64,000 bases of DNA from Streptococcus mitis (GCF_946190375.1 NZ_CAMIAF010000009.1:38747-102746), one strand, 5' to 3'. Positions 23,896 to 33,863 are shown, numbered from the stretch's first letter. Numbers and translations are program-made. The notes: generated by a model from the sequence alone, not told the origin.

Positions 23896-23930
23896 ATAAC
23901 CCTTGAAAATTCAGTATTTCCAAGGGTTAT
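23896..23930. terminator. Bidirectional terminator between integrase and yebC, likely att region
   Basis: A perfect 10-bp stem ATAACCCTTG/CAAGGGTTAT with T-rich sequence on both sides ends yebC on the minus strand and int on the plus strand. As the only structured sequence between prophage and core gene it is the probable integration target. The core cannot be defined without the other junction. Confidence 0.7.
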
Positions 23931-23940
23931 ATTTTTGTCA

Positions 23941-24657
23941 TTAGAATCCGTCTACGTTTGTGTAGATCTTTTGTACGTCTTCGTCGTCTTCAAGAACGCT
24001 GTAAAGTTTTTCAAAGATTTCAAGGTCATCGCCTGACAATTCCACTTCTGACTGAGGAATCATTTCCAATTCAGTCACTTGAAATTCTTCGATACCTGAC
24101 TCACGAAGGGCAACAATAGCCTTATGAAGGTCAGTTGGAGCTGTGTAAACTGTGATTGTACCTTCTTCTGATTCTACATCATCCACATCCACATCTGCTT
24201 CAAGCAATTGCTCAAAGACTGCATCGGCATCTTCACCTGCAAATACGATAACACCCTTGTTGTCGAAGAGATAAGAAACCGAACCTGAAGCGCCCATGTT
24301 CCCGCCGTTTTTACCAAAGGCTGCACGGACATTGGCCGCTGTACGGTTGACATTTGAAGTCAAAGTATCAACAATCAGCATAGAACCATTTGGTCCAAAA
24401 CCTTCGTAACGTCCTTCTGTAAAGGTTTCGTCTGTGTTTCCTTTAGCCTTGTCCAAAGCTTTATCGATAACGTGTTTTGGCACTTGGGCTTGTTTAGCAC
24501 GGTCGATAACGAATTTCAAAGCTGAGTTTGATTCTGGATCTGGATCACCTTTTTTAGCTGCTACATAGATTTCTACACCAAATTTTGCATATACTTTAGA
24601 GTTAGCTCCATCTTTAGCCGTTTTCTTGGCTACGATATTGGCCCATTTACGTCCCAT
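23941..24657 (-). CDS. yebC: YebC/PmpR-family protein
   Basis: 238 aa, starting [20 protein letters not shown] as usual for the family, with the conserved ERGYGPNG-like region here [20 protein letters not shown]. Members bind DNA or assist translation of difficult sequences; the exact role in streptococci is not settled. It is monocistronic, with a TATAAT about 35 bp upstream. As I recall, in pneumococcus ply follows this gene. Confidence 0.93.
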   Translation of the reverse strand: MGRKWANIVAKKTAKDGANSKVYAKFGVEIYVAAKKGDPDPESNSALKFVIDRAKQAQVPKHVIDKALDKAKGNTDETFTEGRYEGFGPNGSMLIVDTLTSNVNRTAANVRAAFGKNGGNMGASGSVSYLFDNKGVIVFAGEDADAVFEQLLEADVDVDDVESEEGTITVYTAPTDLHKAIVALRESGIEEFQVTELEMIPQSEVELSGDDLEIFEKLYSVLEDDEDVQKIYTNVDGF

Positions 24658-24753
24658 TAGGAATCTCCTTTTTTCACATTTTAATCTTTCTTATTATAAC
24701 ACAAGTTTTTTCGATTTTCACTAGAGGAAATAGATTTTATTCAGTAAATCCAA

Positions 24754-26124
24754 CTAGGATTGCACTTTAGTTGCCAAGATTTCCTTTCCTTCTTTTATCA
24801 AGGGGTGACGAAAGAGTGAGAAGTAGAGTTGAATGGTCATAGCAACCCAGATAAGAGGTTCACAGAGGATAACTCCTCTATAGCCCGCCCAAGGGATAAT
24901 CAAGACCACAAAAGCGATTTTCCCGATTAGTTCGATAAAGCTAGAAATCAGCGGAAGGATCTTTTGTCCCAATCCCTGCAAGCAATTGCGATAAATCAAT
25001 AAAAGACTCAAAATAGGATAAAAAGCTGAGCTGATTTGCAAGTACAGACTGCCATTTTCTACCAAGTAGCTATCCGTCGAACTAGCCAAGAAGGAAACCA
25101 AGGCTGGACTGGCAAAAAAGAGGAAGACACAAACAAAAACTGCCCAGGATATACTTAAACGACTGCCGATTCGAAGACCTTGAACAATGCGGTCTGGTCG
25201 CTTAGCTCCTAGATTCTGAGAAGCAAAGGTCGTCATCGAGGCAGAAATAGCGGTCATCGGAAGAAGGGCGAAGGCCATAATGCGTCGAGCTGCCGTCTGG
25301 GCACTGATAATTACGGCACCAAAAGTATTAACAGAAGACTGTAAAATCACACTGCCGATGGACACAATTGAACTCATCAAGCCCATAGCCAAACCTTGCT
25401 CCAAGAGATCAGCGTACAAGGCCTTGTCCCATTTGAAATGCTTGAGTTGAGGCAAAAGTTTTGGCACGCTCTTACGAATATAGTAAAAGCAGAGAATCGC
25501 TGATAAGCCCTGCGAAATGATGGTAGCAAGTCCTGCGGATTGAACTCCCAGATGCAATTGCGTAATGAAATACAAATCCAAAATCACATTGACCAAGGCA
25601 GAAAAAATCAAAAATCCAAGGGCAGCTAGACTGTCCCCAATAGACCGCAACAAGCCTGCAAAAAGATTATAAGCAAAGCTGACACCGACACAGGTCACAA
25701 TCATAGAAATATATTGATAAGACTGAGGGAGGATTTCAGCAGGGGTATCTAAATATTGCAAGAGTGGATACAGACCGACAAAGCCCAGCAACATAACTAC
25801 AATACTCAAAAGTGCACCTAAAATCCAGGTGGCTGCTACTGCTTCCTTGATTTTAGTGAAATTCCGAGCTCCATAATAACGGGCAATGACAATTCCCATG
25901 CCATTGCCAACACCAAGAGTAAAACCTACAATCAGGTCAAAAATTGCTGTCGTCGCTCCTACTGCAGCCAAGGATTCTTGACCAAGAAAACGCCCAACAA
26001 TCAAGACATCAGCCGTATTATAGAGCTGTTGAAAAATATTTGATAGCAAGATTGGGAAGGCAAAACTCAAAAGCGAGGGAAGAATCGGACCATGTATCAG
26101 GTCCACTGTTCGTTTTTTATTCAT
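24754..26124 (-). CDS. dinF: MATE-family efflux transporter (DinF type)
   Basis: 456 aa, twelve predicted transmembrane segments, with two repeated MATE halves (PILLSNIFQQLYNTADVLIV near the N-terminus, ISAQTAARRIMAFALLPM in the second half). It exports cationic compounds using an ion gradient. It follows recA and belongs to the late-competence cinA-recA-dinF transcript, although a terminator lies before it. Confidence 0.9.
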   Translation of the reverse strand: MNKKRTVDLIHGPILPSLLSFAFPILLSNIFQQLYNTADVLIVGRFLGQESLAAVGATTAIFDLIVGFTLGVGNGMGIVIARYYGARNFTKIKEAVAATWILGALLSIVVMLLGFVGLYPLLQYLDTPAEILPQSYQYISMIVTCVGVSFAYNLFAGLLRSIGDSLAALGFLIFSALVNVILDLYFITQLHLGVQSAGLATIISQGLSAILCFYYIRKSVPKLLPQLKHFKWDKALYADLLEQGLAMGLMSSIVSIGSVILQSSVNTFGAVIISAQTAARRIMAFALLPMTAISASMTTFASQNLGAKRPDRIVQGLRIGSRLSISWAVFVCVFLFFASPALVSFLASSTDSYLVENGSLYLQISSAFYPILSLLLIYRNCLQGLGQKILPLISSFIELIGKIAFVVLIIPWAGYRGVILCEPLIWVAMTIQLYFSLFRHPLIKEGKEILATKVQS

Positions 26125-26203
26125 AAGGCTATTATATCAGCTTTCGAAAGGAGCGACAAGAAACAGTAAACTATAGATGATCTGAAAACTTGAATCAAAA
26201 ATC

Positions 26204-26230
26204 GAAAAAGTAGCGGATTTCTCCACTACT
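26204..26230 (-). terminator. Terminator between recA and dinF
   Basis: The stem AGTAGTGGA/TCCGCTACT with a GAAA loop is followed by T5 on the minus strand, 9 bp after the recA stop. It probably reduces dinF transcription relative to recA. Confidence 0.8.
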
Positions 26231-26238
26231 TTAACAGC

Positions 26239-27405
26239 TTATTCTTCAATTTCGATTTCAAGTTCATCGCCTAGGTCAAGTGTAACTTCTTCATTCACAG
26301 AATCTGCTTGAACTGCTTCATCTTTTTTGTTTTCAGTATCTTGTTCTGAAACTTCTTCTCCATCAATCAAGCCAAATTTAGAACGGACTTGCTTATCAAT
26401 TTCATCAAAGATTTCTGGGTGCTCTGCCAAGTATTTCTTAGCATTCTCAGAACCTTGCCCAATTTTTTCATCTTTGTAAGAATACCAAGCTCCTGCTTTT
26501 TTGATGATATCCAAATCGCTTGCAATCTTCAAGAGTTCACCAGTCTTAGAAATTCCTTCTCCGTACATAATTTCAACTACGGCTTCCTTAAACGGTGGAG
26601 CTACCTTATTTTTTACAACCTTAATCTTAGTTTCTTTACCAACATTGGTTTCTTTTTGGTCACCAGTTCCCTTAATTTGTGTATTACCACGAACATCCAA
26701 ACGCACTGAAGCATAGAATTTCAGAGCACGTCCACCAGGTGTTGTTTCTGGATTTCCAAACATGACCCCAACTTTTTCACGCAATTGGTTGATAAAGATG
26801 GCAATTGTTTTGGTTTTATTGATAGAAGCACCAAGTTTACGCATAGCCTGGCTCATCATACGAGCCTGCAAACCAACGTGGCTATCTCCGATATCTCCAT
26901 CAATTTCAGCACGAGGTACAAGAGCAGCAACTGAGTCGACCACGACAAGGTCAACTGCACCTGAGTCAATCAATTTTCCTGCAATCTCAAGACCTTGCTC
27001 TCCTGAGTCTGGTTGTGACAAGAGCAATTCGTCAATGTTAACACCAAGAGCCGCAGCATAAGCTGGATCGAGGGCATGTTCCGCATCGATAAAGGCTGCA
27101 ATACCACCTTCTTTTTGTGCTTGCGCAACTGCATGAAGGGCAACCGTTGTCTTACCAGATGACTCTGGTCCGTAGATTTCAATGATACGTCCCTTAGGAT
27201 AACCACCTGAACCAAGGGCAATGTCAAGAGCCAAAGAACCTGAGCTCATCACTTGCACCTTTTGCTCGGCACGTTCACCCAAACGCATGATTGAACCCTT
27301 ACCAAAGTCTTTCTCAATCAATTTAAGAGCATCATTCAAGGCTTTTTCACGTTCAGCCCCGAATTTTTTTGAAATTTCATCTAATTTTTTTGGTTTTTTC
27401 GCCAT
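26239..27405 (-). CDS. recA: Recombinase RecA
   Basis: 388 aa. Walker [10 protein letters not shown], the loop [18 protein letters not shown] and the acidic C-terminal tail [12 protein letters not shown] are all present. RecA pairs homologous DNA in repair and transformation and activates cleavage of LexA-like repressors, including the prophage repressor here. It is preceded by cinA with 54 bp between and is induced in competence through the ComX box. Confidence 0.98.
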   Translation of the reverse strand: MAKKPKKLDEISKKFGAEREKALNDALKLIEKDFGKGSIMRLGERAEQKVQVMSSGSLALDIALGSGGYPKGRIIEIYGPESSGKTTVALHAVAQAQKEGGIAAFIDAEHALDPAYAAALGVNIDELLLSQPDSGEQGLEIAGKLIDSGAVDLVVVDSVAALVPRAEIDGDIGDSHVGLQARMMSQAMRKLGASINKTKTIAIFINQLREKVGVMFGNPETTPGGRALKFYASVRLDVRGNTQIKGTGDQKETNVGKETKIKVVKNKVAPPFKEAVVEIMYGEGISKTGELLKIASDLDIIKKAGAWYSYKDEKIGQGSENAKKYLAEHPEIFDEIDKQVRSKFGLIDGEEVSEQDTENKKDEAVQADSVNEEVTLDLGDELEIEIEE

Positions 27406-27459
27406 TCTATTCTCCTACATTCTAATGGTCCTCAGACCTATCTACTATTATATCAAAAG

Positions 27460-28716
27460 TTAGTCACTTAATAAAGCCTTGCGAACTAGGTTAAAGGCAT
27501 GCATAACCGCAATGTGACGTACATCTGCTCGACTTCTGCCTCCAATATTCACCTTGATAACCTCAGTTCCTTGCTCCTGTGCCAAGCCTATGAAGACTGT
27601 CCCAGCTGGGTGCCCTTCTAGGCTATCTGGTCCTGCCACTCCAGTCAAACTAAGGCCAAAATCTGACTGAGTCTTGATTCGTGCCTGCTCAGCCATCTTC
27701 TGAGCTGTAAATTCAGATACCACACCATGGTCTTCCAAATCCTTGGCAGGAATATCCAACATCTTTGATTTTTCCTCCAAGCTATAGGTTACAAAACCAC
27801 CCTTAAATATACTTGAAGCACCTGAAAAATCCGCTACATTGGCTTGGAAAAGCCCTGCCGTCAAACTCTCTGCAGCCGTGATGGTTTTCGCCTGTTTTTT
27901 CAGTTCCTCTACCACAATGCTGGCTAAACTAGTTTCTTCCCCATACCCATAACAAAGGTCTCGTAAAGAAAGTCCTTCAAAAGTCTGTCGATCCAAGATT
28001 TGGTTTTCCAAGATACCCAGCGCATGATTCGCCTCTTCTTGACTGCTAGCCTTTGTTGACAGACGCAGAGTTACCTCCCCTGTCTTGGCATAAGGTGCCA
28101 AGGTCGGATCTGTTTGATTATCAATCAAATCAGCCAAAATCGTCACCAACTGGCTCTCGCCAATCCCAAAGAAACGAAGAACTCGGGAATACAGCTTGCT
28201 TCCTGTCATTAACTTGGGTAGAAGTTGGTTTAAGACCATGGGTTTCAATTCACTTGGTGGACCTGGAAGGACGACGTAGGTCACTCCGTCTACTTCTAAT
28301 ATCCCTCCCACAGCCAACCCTGTTTCGTTTGGCAGTGGAGTCGCTCCTTCTACAATTTGAGCTTGTCTTTCGTTATTCGGTGTTCGGGCATAGTCTGGTC
28401 TCTGAGCAAAAAAGATATCCAACTTCTCCTGCGCCTGAGGGTCAAAGACTAATTCTTTCCCTAAAAATTTAGCTAGAGTTTGTTTGGTCAAATCGTCCTC
28501 AGTCGGCCCCAAACCACCTGTCAAAATCACCAGACTGCTACGTTGACTGGCAATCTCAAGCAGAGATAAGAGACGGGCTTCGTTGTCTCCTACAGCCGTC
28601 TGAAAATATACATCTACCCCAATTTCTGCTAGTTTTTCCGACAAAAACTGAGCATTGGTATTAACAATCTGTCCTGTCAAAATCTCTGTTCCAACAGCAA
28701 TGATTTCTGCTTTCAT
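27460..28716 (-). CDS. cinA: Competence-induced protein CinA
   Basis: 418 aa. The N-terminal molybdopterin-binding-like domain ([15 protein letters not shown]) and the C-terminal CinA/NMN deamidase domain ([12 protein letters not shown] and [19 protein letters not shown]) are both intact. It is the first gene of the competence-induced recA operon; in pneumococcus CinA interacts with RecA and helps recruit it to the membrane. A ComX box lies 18 bp upstream of the start. Confidence 0.96.
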   Translation of the reverse strand: MKAEIIAVGTEILTGQIVNTNAQFLSEKLAEIGVDVYFQTAVGDNEARLLSLLEIASQRSSLVILTGGLGPTEDDLTKQTLAKFLGKELVFDPQAQEKLDIFFAQRPDYARTPNNERQAQIVEGATPLPNETGLAVGGILEVDGVTYVVLPGPPSELKPMVLNQLLPKLMTGSKLYSRVLRFFGIGESQLVTILADLIDNQTDPTLAPYAKTGEVTLRLSTKASSQEEANHALGILENQILDRQTFEGLSLRDLCYGYGEETSLASIVVEELKKQAKTITAAESLTAGLFQANVADFSGASSIFKGGFVTYSLEEKSKMLDIPAKDLEDHGVVSEFTAQKMAEQARIKTQSDFGLSLTGVAGPDSLEGHPAGTVFIGLAQEQGTEVIKVNIGGRSRADVRHIAVMHAFNLVRKALLSD

Positions 28717-28733
28717 GTTTCCTCCTACCTATC

Positions 28734-28741
28734 TATTCGTA
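28734..28741 (-). promoter_or_regulatory. ComX (sigma-X) combox
   Basis: On the minus strand TACGAATA, the exact late-competence box, lies 18-25 bp upstream of cinA. It should switch on cinA-recA during competence. Confidence 0.92.
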
Positions 28742-28748
28742 TTTTTTT

Positions 28749-28777
28749 GAAAAAATCGCAGGAAATTTCCCACGATT
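28749..28777 (-). terminator. Terminator of the lytR transcript
   Basis: AATCG/CGATT with an inner GG/CC pairing, followed by T6 on the minus strand, between the LCP gene and the combox. Confidence 0.65.
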
Positions 28778-28802
28778 GATTTTTTTATTTATAGTAAAAA
28801 AG

Positions 28803-29819
28803 TTAATTGTCTTCGTCACCAACAGGTGTTCGTCCAAATAAATCTTCAAATAAGACAACATTTGTTTCAAGCTGAGTGACTTCTTCTTGTCCCAAAGAAC
28901 GTCTCAAAAGATTCTGCATTTCCAACATGTGGTTTCTCGTAACAATTTGATAAGAAACGCCTTGTAGCATCTCCCCTTCACCCTTCAACTGTTGTGTTTC
29001 AATAGTTTTAAATGAATCTTTATAGCCCAACAAGCTTGGAATACTTTTCGCAGATAAATCGATATTAGTCTGCATATTAGTACTTAGGGCTTTTAAGATA
29101 GACTGATAGTGGCTGACACTATTCAAACTAAGAACTTTTTCAACAACTTTTTGAATGACTTCACGCTGACGCTTTTGACGTCCGTAGTCTCCTTCTGGGT
29201 CTTGATAACGCATGCGTGAATAAACAAGCGCTTCTTCTCCATTTATTGTCTGCTCTCCAACACCGATAGAAATGGTATTAAATTCTTCTTGGTCACTGAT
29301 AGAAATCGGGAAACCTAGTGTATTATTGACCGTAATACCTCCCACTGCATCGACCAATTGTTGCAATCCTTGCATATTAACCATAATGTAGCGATCGATA
29401 TGGATATTCATCATCTTTTGAATTGTTTCTATAGCAAGTTCTGCACCGCCACCAGCATAGGCAGCGTTTAACTTCGCTTCTTCAATACTACCATCTTTAT
29501 GTTGAATTTTAGTCAGGATATCACGCTCCAAACTCATCATCGTCGTTTTCTTTGTGTGAGGATTGACAGTCAGCAAAATCATACTGTCACTATTTCCAGC
29601 CCATTGATCTGTACGCTCTACATTCCCAGTATCAACCCCCATTAACAGAATGGTCAAAGGCTCTGTTGCTTCAATAACCTTGGTTTCTTCTCCGATTTTT
29701 TTATAGGTCTTTGATAAGGTTTGTGTGCCTTGCTGATAAATAGTATAAGCAAAAACACCGACACCCAAAACTGTCACAGCTAGAAAAGCTAGCACCATTC
29801 CAATAATTTTTTTAACCAT
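28803..29819 (-). CDS. lytR: LytR-CpsA-Psr (LCP) cell-wall ligase
   Basis: 338 aa. One N-terminal transmembrane helix (about residues 5-27), then an extracellular LCP domain with LLMGVDTG, SDSMILLTVNP and YSRMRYQDPEGDYGRQKRQ (the Arg-rich phosphate-binding segment). LCP enzymes transfer wall teichoic or other anionic polymers to peptidoglycan. The gene is separated from the GNAT gene by 7 bp and is probably part of the tsaE operon. Confidence 0.94.
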   Translation of the reverse strand: MVKKIIGMVLAFLAVTVLGVGVFAYTIYQQGTQTLSKTYKKIGEETKVIEATEPLTILLMGVDTGNVERTDQWAGNSDSMILLTVNPHTKKTTMMSLERDILTKIQHKDGSIEEAKLNAAYAGGGAELAIETIQKMMNIHIDRYIMVNMQGLQQLVDAVGGITVNNTLGFPISISDQEEFNTISIGVGEQTINGEEALVYSRMRYQDPEGDYGRQKRQREVIQKVVEKVLSLNSVSHYQSILKALSTNMQTNIDLSAKSIPSLLGYKDSFKTIETQQLKGEGEMLQGVSYQIVTRNHMLEMQNLLRRSLGQEEVTQLETNVVLFEDLFGRTPVGDEDN

Positions 29820-29826
29820 ATTTCTA

Positions 29827-30345
29827 CTAATCTATCAGTTTACCCATCAAGTAAACATCGATAAATTTCCCTTCTTCTATATATGCTCCACGCTCTTGGC
29901 GACCTTCAATTACAAAGCCATGCTTTTGATAAAGATGAACTGCTGCTTGATTACGAGTTTGGACAGTCAGTTGGAGACGACGCAGAATGCCACTTGCTTG
30001 TGCCCACTCTATCGCTTCCTCTAGCAACAAACTTCCCAATCTATTATTCCAATATCTTTTTCCAATCACAATGAAGAGATCTCCAATATGACGGACTCTC
30101 TTGCGCTGGTCAGCTGTAATATTTACAATACCAGCAATTTTATCATTTAAGAATGCAAGTAAGGTTATCTGATTGTCCGAACTAGCTTGCTTGTTGAGGA
30201 ATATTTCCATCTCCTCACTGGTCAAGAGAATACCATCTCCGTCTAAGCTGGTAAAATCTGTTTCTACACTGACACGATTTAAAAATGTCACTAACTCAAC
30301 AGCATCACCAGGTTCTGCTTCTCTAATGAGCAATTCATACTCCAT
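29827..30345 (-). CDS. GNAT N-acetyltransferase
   Basis: 172 aa. The acetyl-CoA loop region RYWNNRLGSLLLEEAIEWA and the RLQLTVQTRNQAAVHLYQKHGF strand-helix (split) define a RimI-like GNAT fold. The substrate is unknown. It overlaps tsaE by 11 bp and precedes lytR, an order I recall from the pneumococcal chromosome. Confidence 0.92.
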   Translation of the reverse strand: MEYELLIREAEPGDAVELVTFLNRVSVETDFTSLDGDGILLTSEEMEIFLNKQASSDNQITLLAFLNDKIAGIVNITADQRKRVRHIGDLFIVIGKRYWNNRLGSLLLEEAIEWAQASGILRRLQLTVQTRNQAAVHLYQKHGFVIEGRQERGAYIEEGKFIDVYLMGKLID

Positions 30346-30778
30346 GTTGAAGCTCCTCTAAGAGTTTTTCTGCACGCAAACCCTTTGCTTGGAAATGTAA
30401 TCTGCGGCCGTCTTCTTCTTTTAGAATTTCCAACTCTAAATAAGTATCTGGCAAGGCATCTCCTAAGAGATTGCCCCACTCAATAACAGTCACTCCACCA
30501 CCAAAGAGAAACTCATCCAAGTCGATAGAATCCGCATCTCCTTCAATTCGATAAACATCTAGATGATAAAGTGACAGTCTGCCTTCATACTCTCTTACGA
30601 TAGTATAGGTTGGACTTTTAATCATTTGAGAAATCTGTAAACCTTTAGCAAGTCCTTTAGTAAAGGTCGTTTTACCTGCGCCCAGTTCTCCAGTTAAGAT
30701 TAAAACATCATTCTTTTCTAATAAATGGCCCAAACGCTCCCCTAAGGCTTGTAGCTCTTCTTCATTTTTTGTGTACAT
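30335..30778 (-). CDS. tsaE: tRNA t6A biosynthesis ATPase TsaE
   Basis: 147 aa. Walker A GELGAGKTTFTKG, then SPTYTIVREYEG and HLDVYRI. It is part of the TsaBDE machine that makes N6-threonylcarbamoyladenosine in ANN-decoding tRNAs. It is the first gene of the tsaE-GNAT-lytR group and overlaps the GNAT gene. Confidence 0.96.
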   Translation of the reverse strand: MYTKNEEELQALGERLGHLLEKNDVLILTGELGAGKTTFTKGLAKGLQISQMIKSPTYTIVREYEGRLSLYHLDVYRIEGDADSIDLDEFLFGGGVTVIEWGNLLGDALPDTYLELEILKEEDGRRLHFQAKGLRAEKLLEELQHGV

Positions 30779-30862
30779 ATTCTTATTATACCAAAAACTT
30801 TTCTTTTGTGTCTATTTTCCTGCTAAACTTACCATCATAACATCCATAAAAACAAGCTTTCT

Positions 30863-31483
30863 CTAAAAGAAAATGAGCGTAGCAATGACCAATACAAGAT
30901 CTCGGAAAACATGACCATAAAAGGAAACTTCCTTTTTAACAGAATTTGGGACAAGATAGGCTGCAAAAAACAAACCCAGTCCAATATAAATCAAAAGAGA
31001 GACAATGGTCATTGGATTTCTTAAGAAGAGAAGTGTTGCTAAAATAGTCACCAACACTGTCTTTTTTCTATCTAGCATAGCAAGCAAATCACGCATGTAT
31101 TTTTTCAAGGGTAAAAAAATCAGCAAATCTAGTCCAAATAGGAAAAAGAAGGATGGCAATAAAAAGTCAACTAATTCTTGCTGCAACGTATTTTTGATGA
31201 ACAAGTTATCTGACAAGACAAGAACAGCTCCTAACAAATTAATTAAGAGTAACATACTGTAAAAAAGCTTCACCGACTTCTTACTGGCTAGGACACTATG
31301 GACTTCTTGCTTACGGGTATAAAGATAATTTACTCCAGCACAGATTCCTGAAACGAAGACCATACTTCCGATGAAAAAACCTGTACTTTGTTTAAAGGAC
31401 AAGATGCATTCTTTCCATAGGAAACAGCTACTCAAACTGATTTGAATTAAAGCTAACAAAAATAAGATTCTCATTGATTTCAT
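30863..31483 (-). CDS. Uncharacterised integral membrane protein
   Basis: 206 aa with about six hydrophobic segments (for example FLLALIQISLSSCFL and MLLLINLLGAVLVL). No catalytic motif; it resembles a conserved streptococcal membrane protein of unknown role located next to tsaE. It has its own start site with ggagag upstream. Confidence 0.65.
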   Translation of the reverse strand: MKSMRILFLLALIQISLSSCFLWKECILSFKQSTGFFIGSMVFVSGICAGVNYLYTRKQEVHSVLASKKSVKLFYSMLLLINLLGAVLVLSDNLFIKNTLQQELVDFLLPSFFFLFGLDLLIFLPLKKYMRDLLAMLDRKKTVLVTILATLLFLRNPMTIVSLLIYIGLGLFFAAYLVPNSVKKEVSFYGHVFRDLVLVIATLIFF

Positions 31484-31586
31484 CTTTTCTCTCCCTTCCT
31501 ACCAATCATTATACTAGGAGAAAAGAGAGAACTGTTTCTAATCTTCTCAAATGTCTTTTTAAGACGCTAAACAAACATGAGAGACT

Positions 31587-31700
31587 AATACTCAATGAAA
31601 ATCAAAGAGCAAACTAGGAAGCTAGCCACAGGTTGCTCAAAACACTGTTTTGAGATTGCAGATAGAACTGACGTGGTTTGAAGAGATTTTGGAAGAATAT
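31587..31700 (-). repeat. BOX element 1 (reverse orientation)
   Basis: It begins with the boxC end TACTCAATGAAAATCAAAG and closes with the boxA end (TGACGTGGTTTGAAGAG), including the GCTCAAAACACTGTTTTGAG inner palindrome. BOX is a short mobile repeat of the pneumoniae/mitis group. It occupies the 300-bp gap between the membrane protein gene and tprA, in which I see nothing else. Confidence 0.9.
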
Positions 31701-31786
31701 AAATTGAAATAAGACTGATAGTATTCATTTCACTATCAGCCTTACAGGTTATTTAACGTTTCAGAAAAACTATAATGAAAGATTAA

Positions 31787-32650
31787 CTAAACAGTATCTA
31801 ATTCCTTCAAATAATTTTCTATCTTCATCAACATTAAAGGATTGTTATAAATCTTACATAATTCTCTTGCTTCTATATAATAATTTTTGACTTGTTCTTT
31901 GTCTAGAAATTTGGCTCCAGCATTTCCTACAAGAATAAGTAAGGGAGCCAGTTGGTAGCTTGTCTGTCTTTGTTTACAGAGTTCAATCGTCTCAAGAGCT
32001 TCTTGGATGGCTTCATTATATTTTTCCTTTGATACTAGGTAGTGAGCGTAGTTGTAACGAACTCTGATGTAGCCAAATAAAAACTCTTGATGCTCAAAAT
32101 TTTTTGTCTGATATAACTCCATCAAATGAGAGTAGTTTGCTTCATAATCTTCTTCACGACCCACTAAGGAATAGAAATTAGATAGAGTATTCAATGCCTT
32201 TAAATAAATCAGAGTATTTGAGGAGACTTTTAATAATATATTTTCCAATGAAGAAATTGCCTCACACTTACTGTCATATTGATAGAAGTCAATAATAGCT
32301 TTAATCCATTCAAGGTAAGTTCGGTCTTCTAGTGTTAGAAAAGTACTTCGTTCAATCTCTATTCTATAAATATATTCCAAATTGTCATAATTTCTGTCAT
32401 CTAATAGTCGAGCAGATAATTGCTTGAAATTAGAGAGATTAGATTTAATTTCAATTTGTTCATTAAAAAAATAATCTAATGGCACTTCAAGTCGTTGTGA
32501 GAGTTTGAACAAAAGGTCTGCGGAGGGAATGAAATGCCCTCTCTCAATTTTACTAATCTGGCTTTGTTCACAAATTCCTTCTGCAAGAGTTTGTTGGGAG
32601 AGTCTCAACTCTTTTCTTTTCAATCTGAATTTCTCTGCGAGTGTATTCAT
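31787..32650 (-). CDS. tprA: TprA-type RRNPP peptide-sensing regulator
   Basis: 287 aa. N-terminal helix-turn-helix (RLSQQTLAEGICEQSQISK), then a C-terminal array of helical TPR-like repeats that bind a peptide. The size and layout are those of PlcR/TprA regulators. It is divergent from phrA, whose pheromone should bind it and release repression. It is convergent with the BOX element. Confidence 0.85.
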   Translation of the reverse strand: MNTLAEKFRLKRKELRLSQQTLAEGICEQSQISKIERGHFIPSADLLFKLSQRLEVPLDYFFNEQIEIKSNLSNFKQLSARLLDDRNYDNLEYIYRIEIERSTFLTLEDRTYLEWIKAIIDFYQYDSKCEAISSLENILLKVSSNTLIYLKALNTLSNFYSLVGREEDYEANYSHLMELYQTKNFEHQEFLFGYIRVRYNYAHYLVSKEKYNEAIQEALETIELCKQRQTSYQLAPLLILVGNAGAKFLDKEQVKNYYIEARELCKIYNNPLMLMKIENYLKELDTV

Positions 32651-32780
32651 TAAAGATAATAATCCTTCCTATTTGCTTAATTTCATTATAAAATTTTTAG
32701 TTCAAAATAGCAAGTTAAAGGAGTAGATAATTCTCTATGGTAATAAATCTAAAAAAAAGTTCAAAATTTAATAAAAATAA

Positions 32781-32809
32781 TTGACTGAATAAAATATATC
32801 TGTTAGAAT
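32781..32809 (+). promoter_or_regulatory. phrA promoter
   Basis: TTGACT, a 17-bp spacer and TAGAAT, 32 bp before phrA. Any TprA operator should overlap it; a specific palindrome was not identified. Confidence 0.7.
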
Positions 32810-32841
32810 AAAAACAAGGAAAAAGAAAGGGGTTTCATTGT

Positions 32842-33012
32842 ATGAGAAAAAAACGTGGAATTAAAAAATTAGTTACATTTGCATTGCTAGGTGTTTTTAT
32901 GTTTAGTAATACAATTCCTTACCAATTGTTTATTCAGAAGAATAAACAATTGGAGATTCGAGTGCAATCGCAAAAGAAGTCCAATGGTCTTGATGTTGGG
33001 AAGGCAGATTAA
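32842..33012 (+). CDS. phrA: PhrA signalling peptide precursor
   Basis: 56 aa with aaaggggt upstream. A basic N-terminus and hydrophobic stretch (LVTFALLGVFMF) serve as an export signal; the C-terminus SNGLDVGKAD matches, as far as I recall, the mature PhrA pheromone described in pneumococcus. It would be secreted, trimmed, re-imported by the oligopeptide permease and bound by TprA. Confidence 0.9.
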   Translation: MRKKRGIKKLVTFALLGVFMFSNTIPYQLFIQKNKQLEIRVQSQKKSNGLDVGKAD

Positions 33013-33061
33013 TTATTTGGGATAGGAGTGCATACATTTTTACATATTAGGAGGGATTATA

Positions 33062-33754
33062 ATGAATAATATTGTTGGTTTATATACTACTATTGATGAT
33101 ATCGGAAATCATGAGCGTCACTATACAAAACTTGGTGATTTCCAAAAAGGAAACAATCCTTGTATTGTAAGGTATATCTCAGGCAGTGATGCAACTGTGA
33201 GATATCAAGATGAGGTTTATTCGCTTGAAGCAGGGATGATTCTTGGTGCGGATGCCCTAGTTGATACAAATAATTCATTTGTTGAGATTACTGACTCATA
33301 TGAAAATATTTATAGACTTGCACCTGAAAGTCAATTCTGTTTAGAAATGACAGTTAAGGGAGTAATTCCAGTTCATTTTGGACATGTTCATGTTATTCCT
33401 TCTTATCAGACAATTGAAGCAGGAGCTAAATATAGAACAAGTTGTTATACAGGTCGTAATCAAGTTACTATTGAAATGGTTGCGAATAATATAGATGTAT
33501 ATTATTCATATGATAAACCCGTTGAAGTATTTGAGTTTGATGAGTTAGGAAATAAATTTACTTTGTTTACGTTGGCACCGTATCAGAAATGTATTCTTCA
33601 AGACCAAGGTGGTAGTATGCGAGATAGATACCATGTTTTAGAACAATCTAACTTGGAAAATAGTGAAGTCATAAGATTGTATGAAACTTATTGTATGCCA
33701 TTTAATTGGAGATTACAAGCTGAAGAGGTGCAACTAAGTGCACAGGCTAATTAG
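33062..33754 (+). CDS. FecR-like cytoplasmic protein, unknown role
   Basis: 230 aa, no signal peptide or membrane helix. Residues about 35-115 (VRYQDEVYSLEAGMILGAD, then SFVEITDSYENIYRLAPES) follow the FecR-domain beta pattern: a strand-rich module with an alternating G/D turn. The C-terminal half is also beta-rich and ends MPFNWRLQAEE. It is the first gene after phrA and likely shares its promoter. FecR proteins usually have a membrane anchor and sigma partner, neither of which is present. It has no similarity I know to lantibiotic genes. Confidence 0.5.
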   Translation: MNNIVGLYTTIDDIGNHERHYTKLGDFQKGNNPCIVRYISGSDATVRYQDEVYSLEAGMILGADALVDTNNSFVEITDSYENIYRLAPESQFCLEMTVKGVIPVHFGHVHVIPSYQTIEAGAKYRTSCYTGRNQVTIEMVANNIDVYYSYDKPVEVFEFDELGNKFTLFTLAPYQKCILQDQGGSMRDRYHVLEQSNLENSEVIRLYETYCMPFNWRLQAEEVQLSAQAN

Positions 33755-33783
33755 TATTGTGTTGTTGTATTCTGGCTAAACAC

Positions 33784-33835
33784 TTAGAAATTAAAGTATG
33801 CACTTATATAATTTGGGCTAGAGTTTATTCTAGCC
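33784..33835 (+). promoter_or_regulatory. Promoter plus stem-loop before the ABC transporter genes
   Basis: TTAGAA, a 17-bp spacer and TATAAT (33807-33812). Immediately downstream is the stem GGCTAGA/TCTAGCC (33816-33835) followed by a weak U-rich tract. The hairpin may end the FecR-gene transcript and form a leader attenuator for the exporter. Confidence 0.5.
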
Positions 33836-33863
33836 TAAAATTTTATTAAAAGGTAGATTGAAC

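Noticed and set aside
31501-31586. Possible promoter or gene before BOX element 1
   Set aside because: No frame with a ribosome site and no clear hexamers were found.
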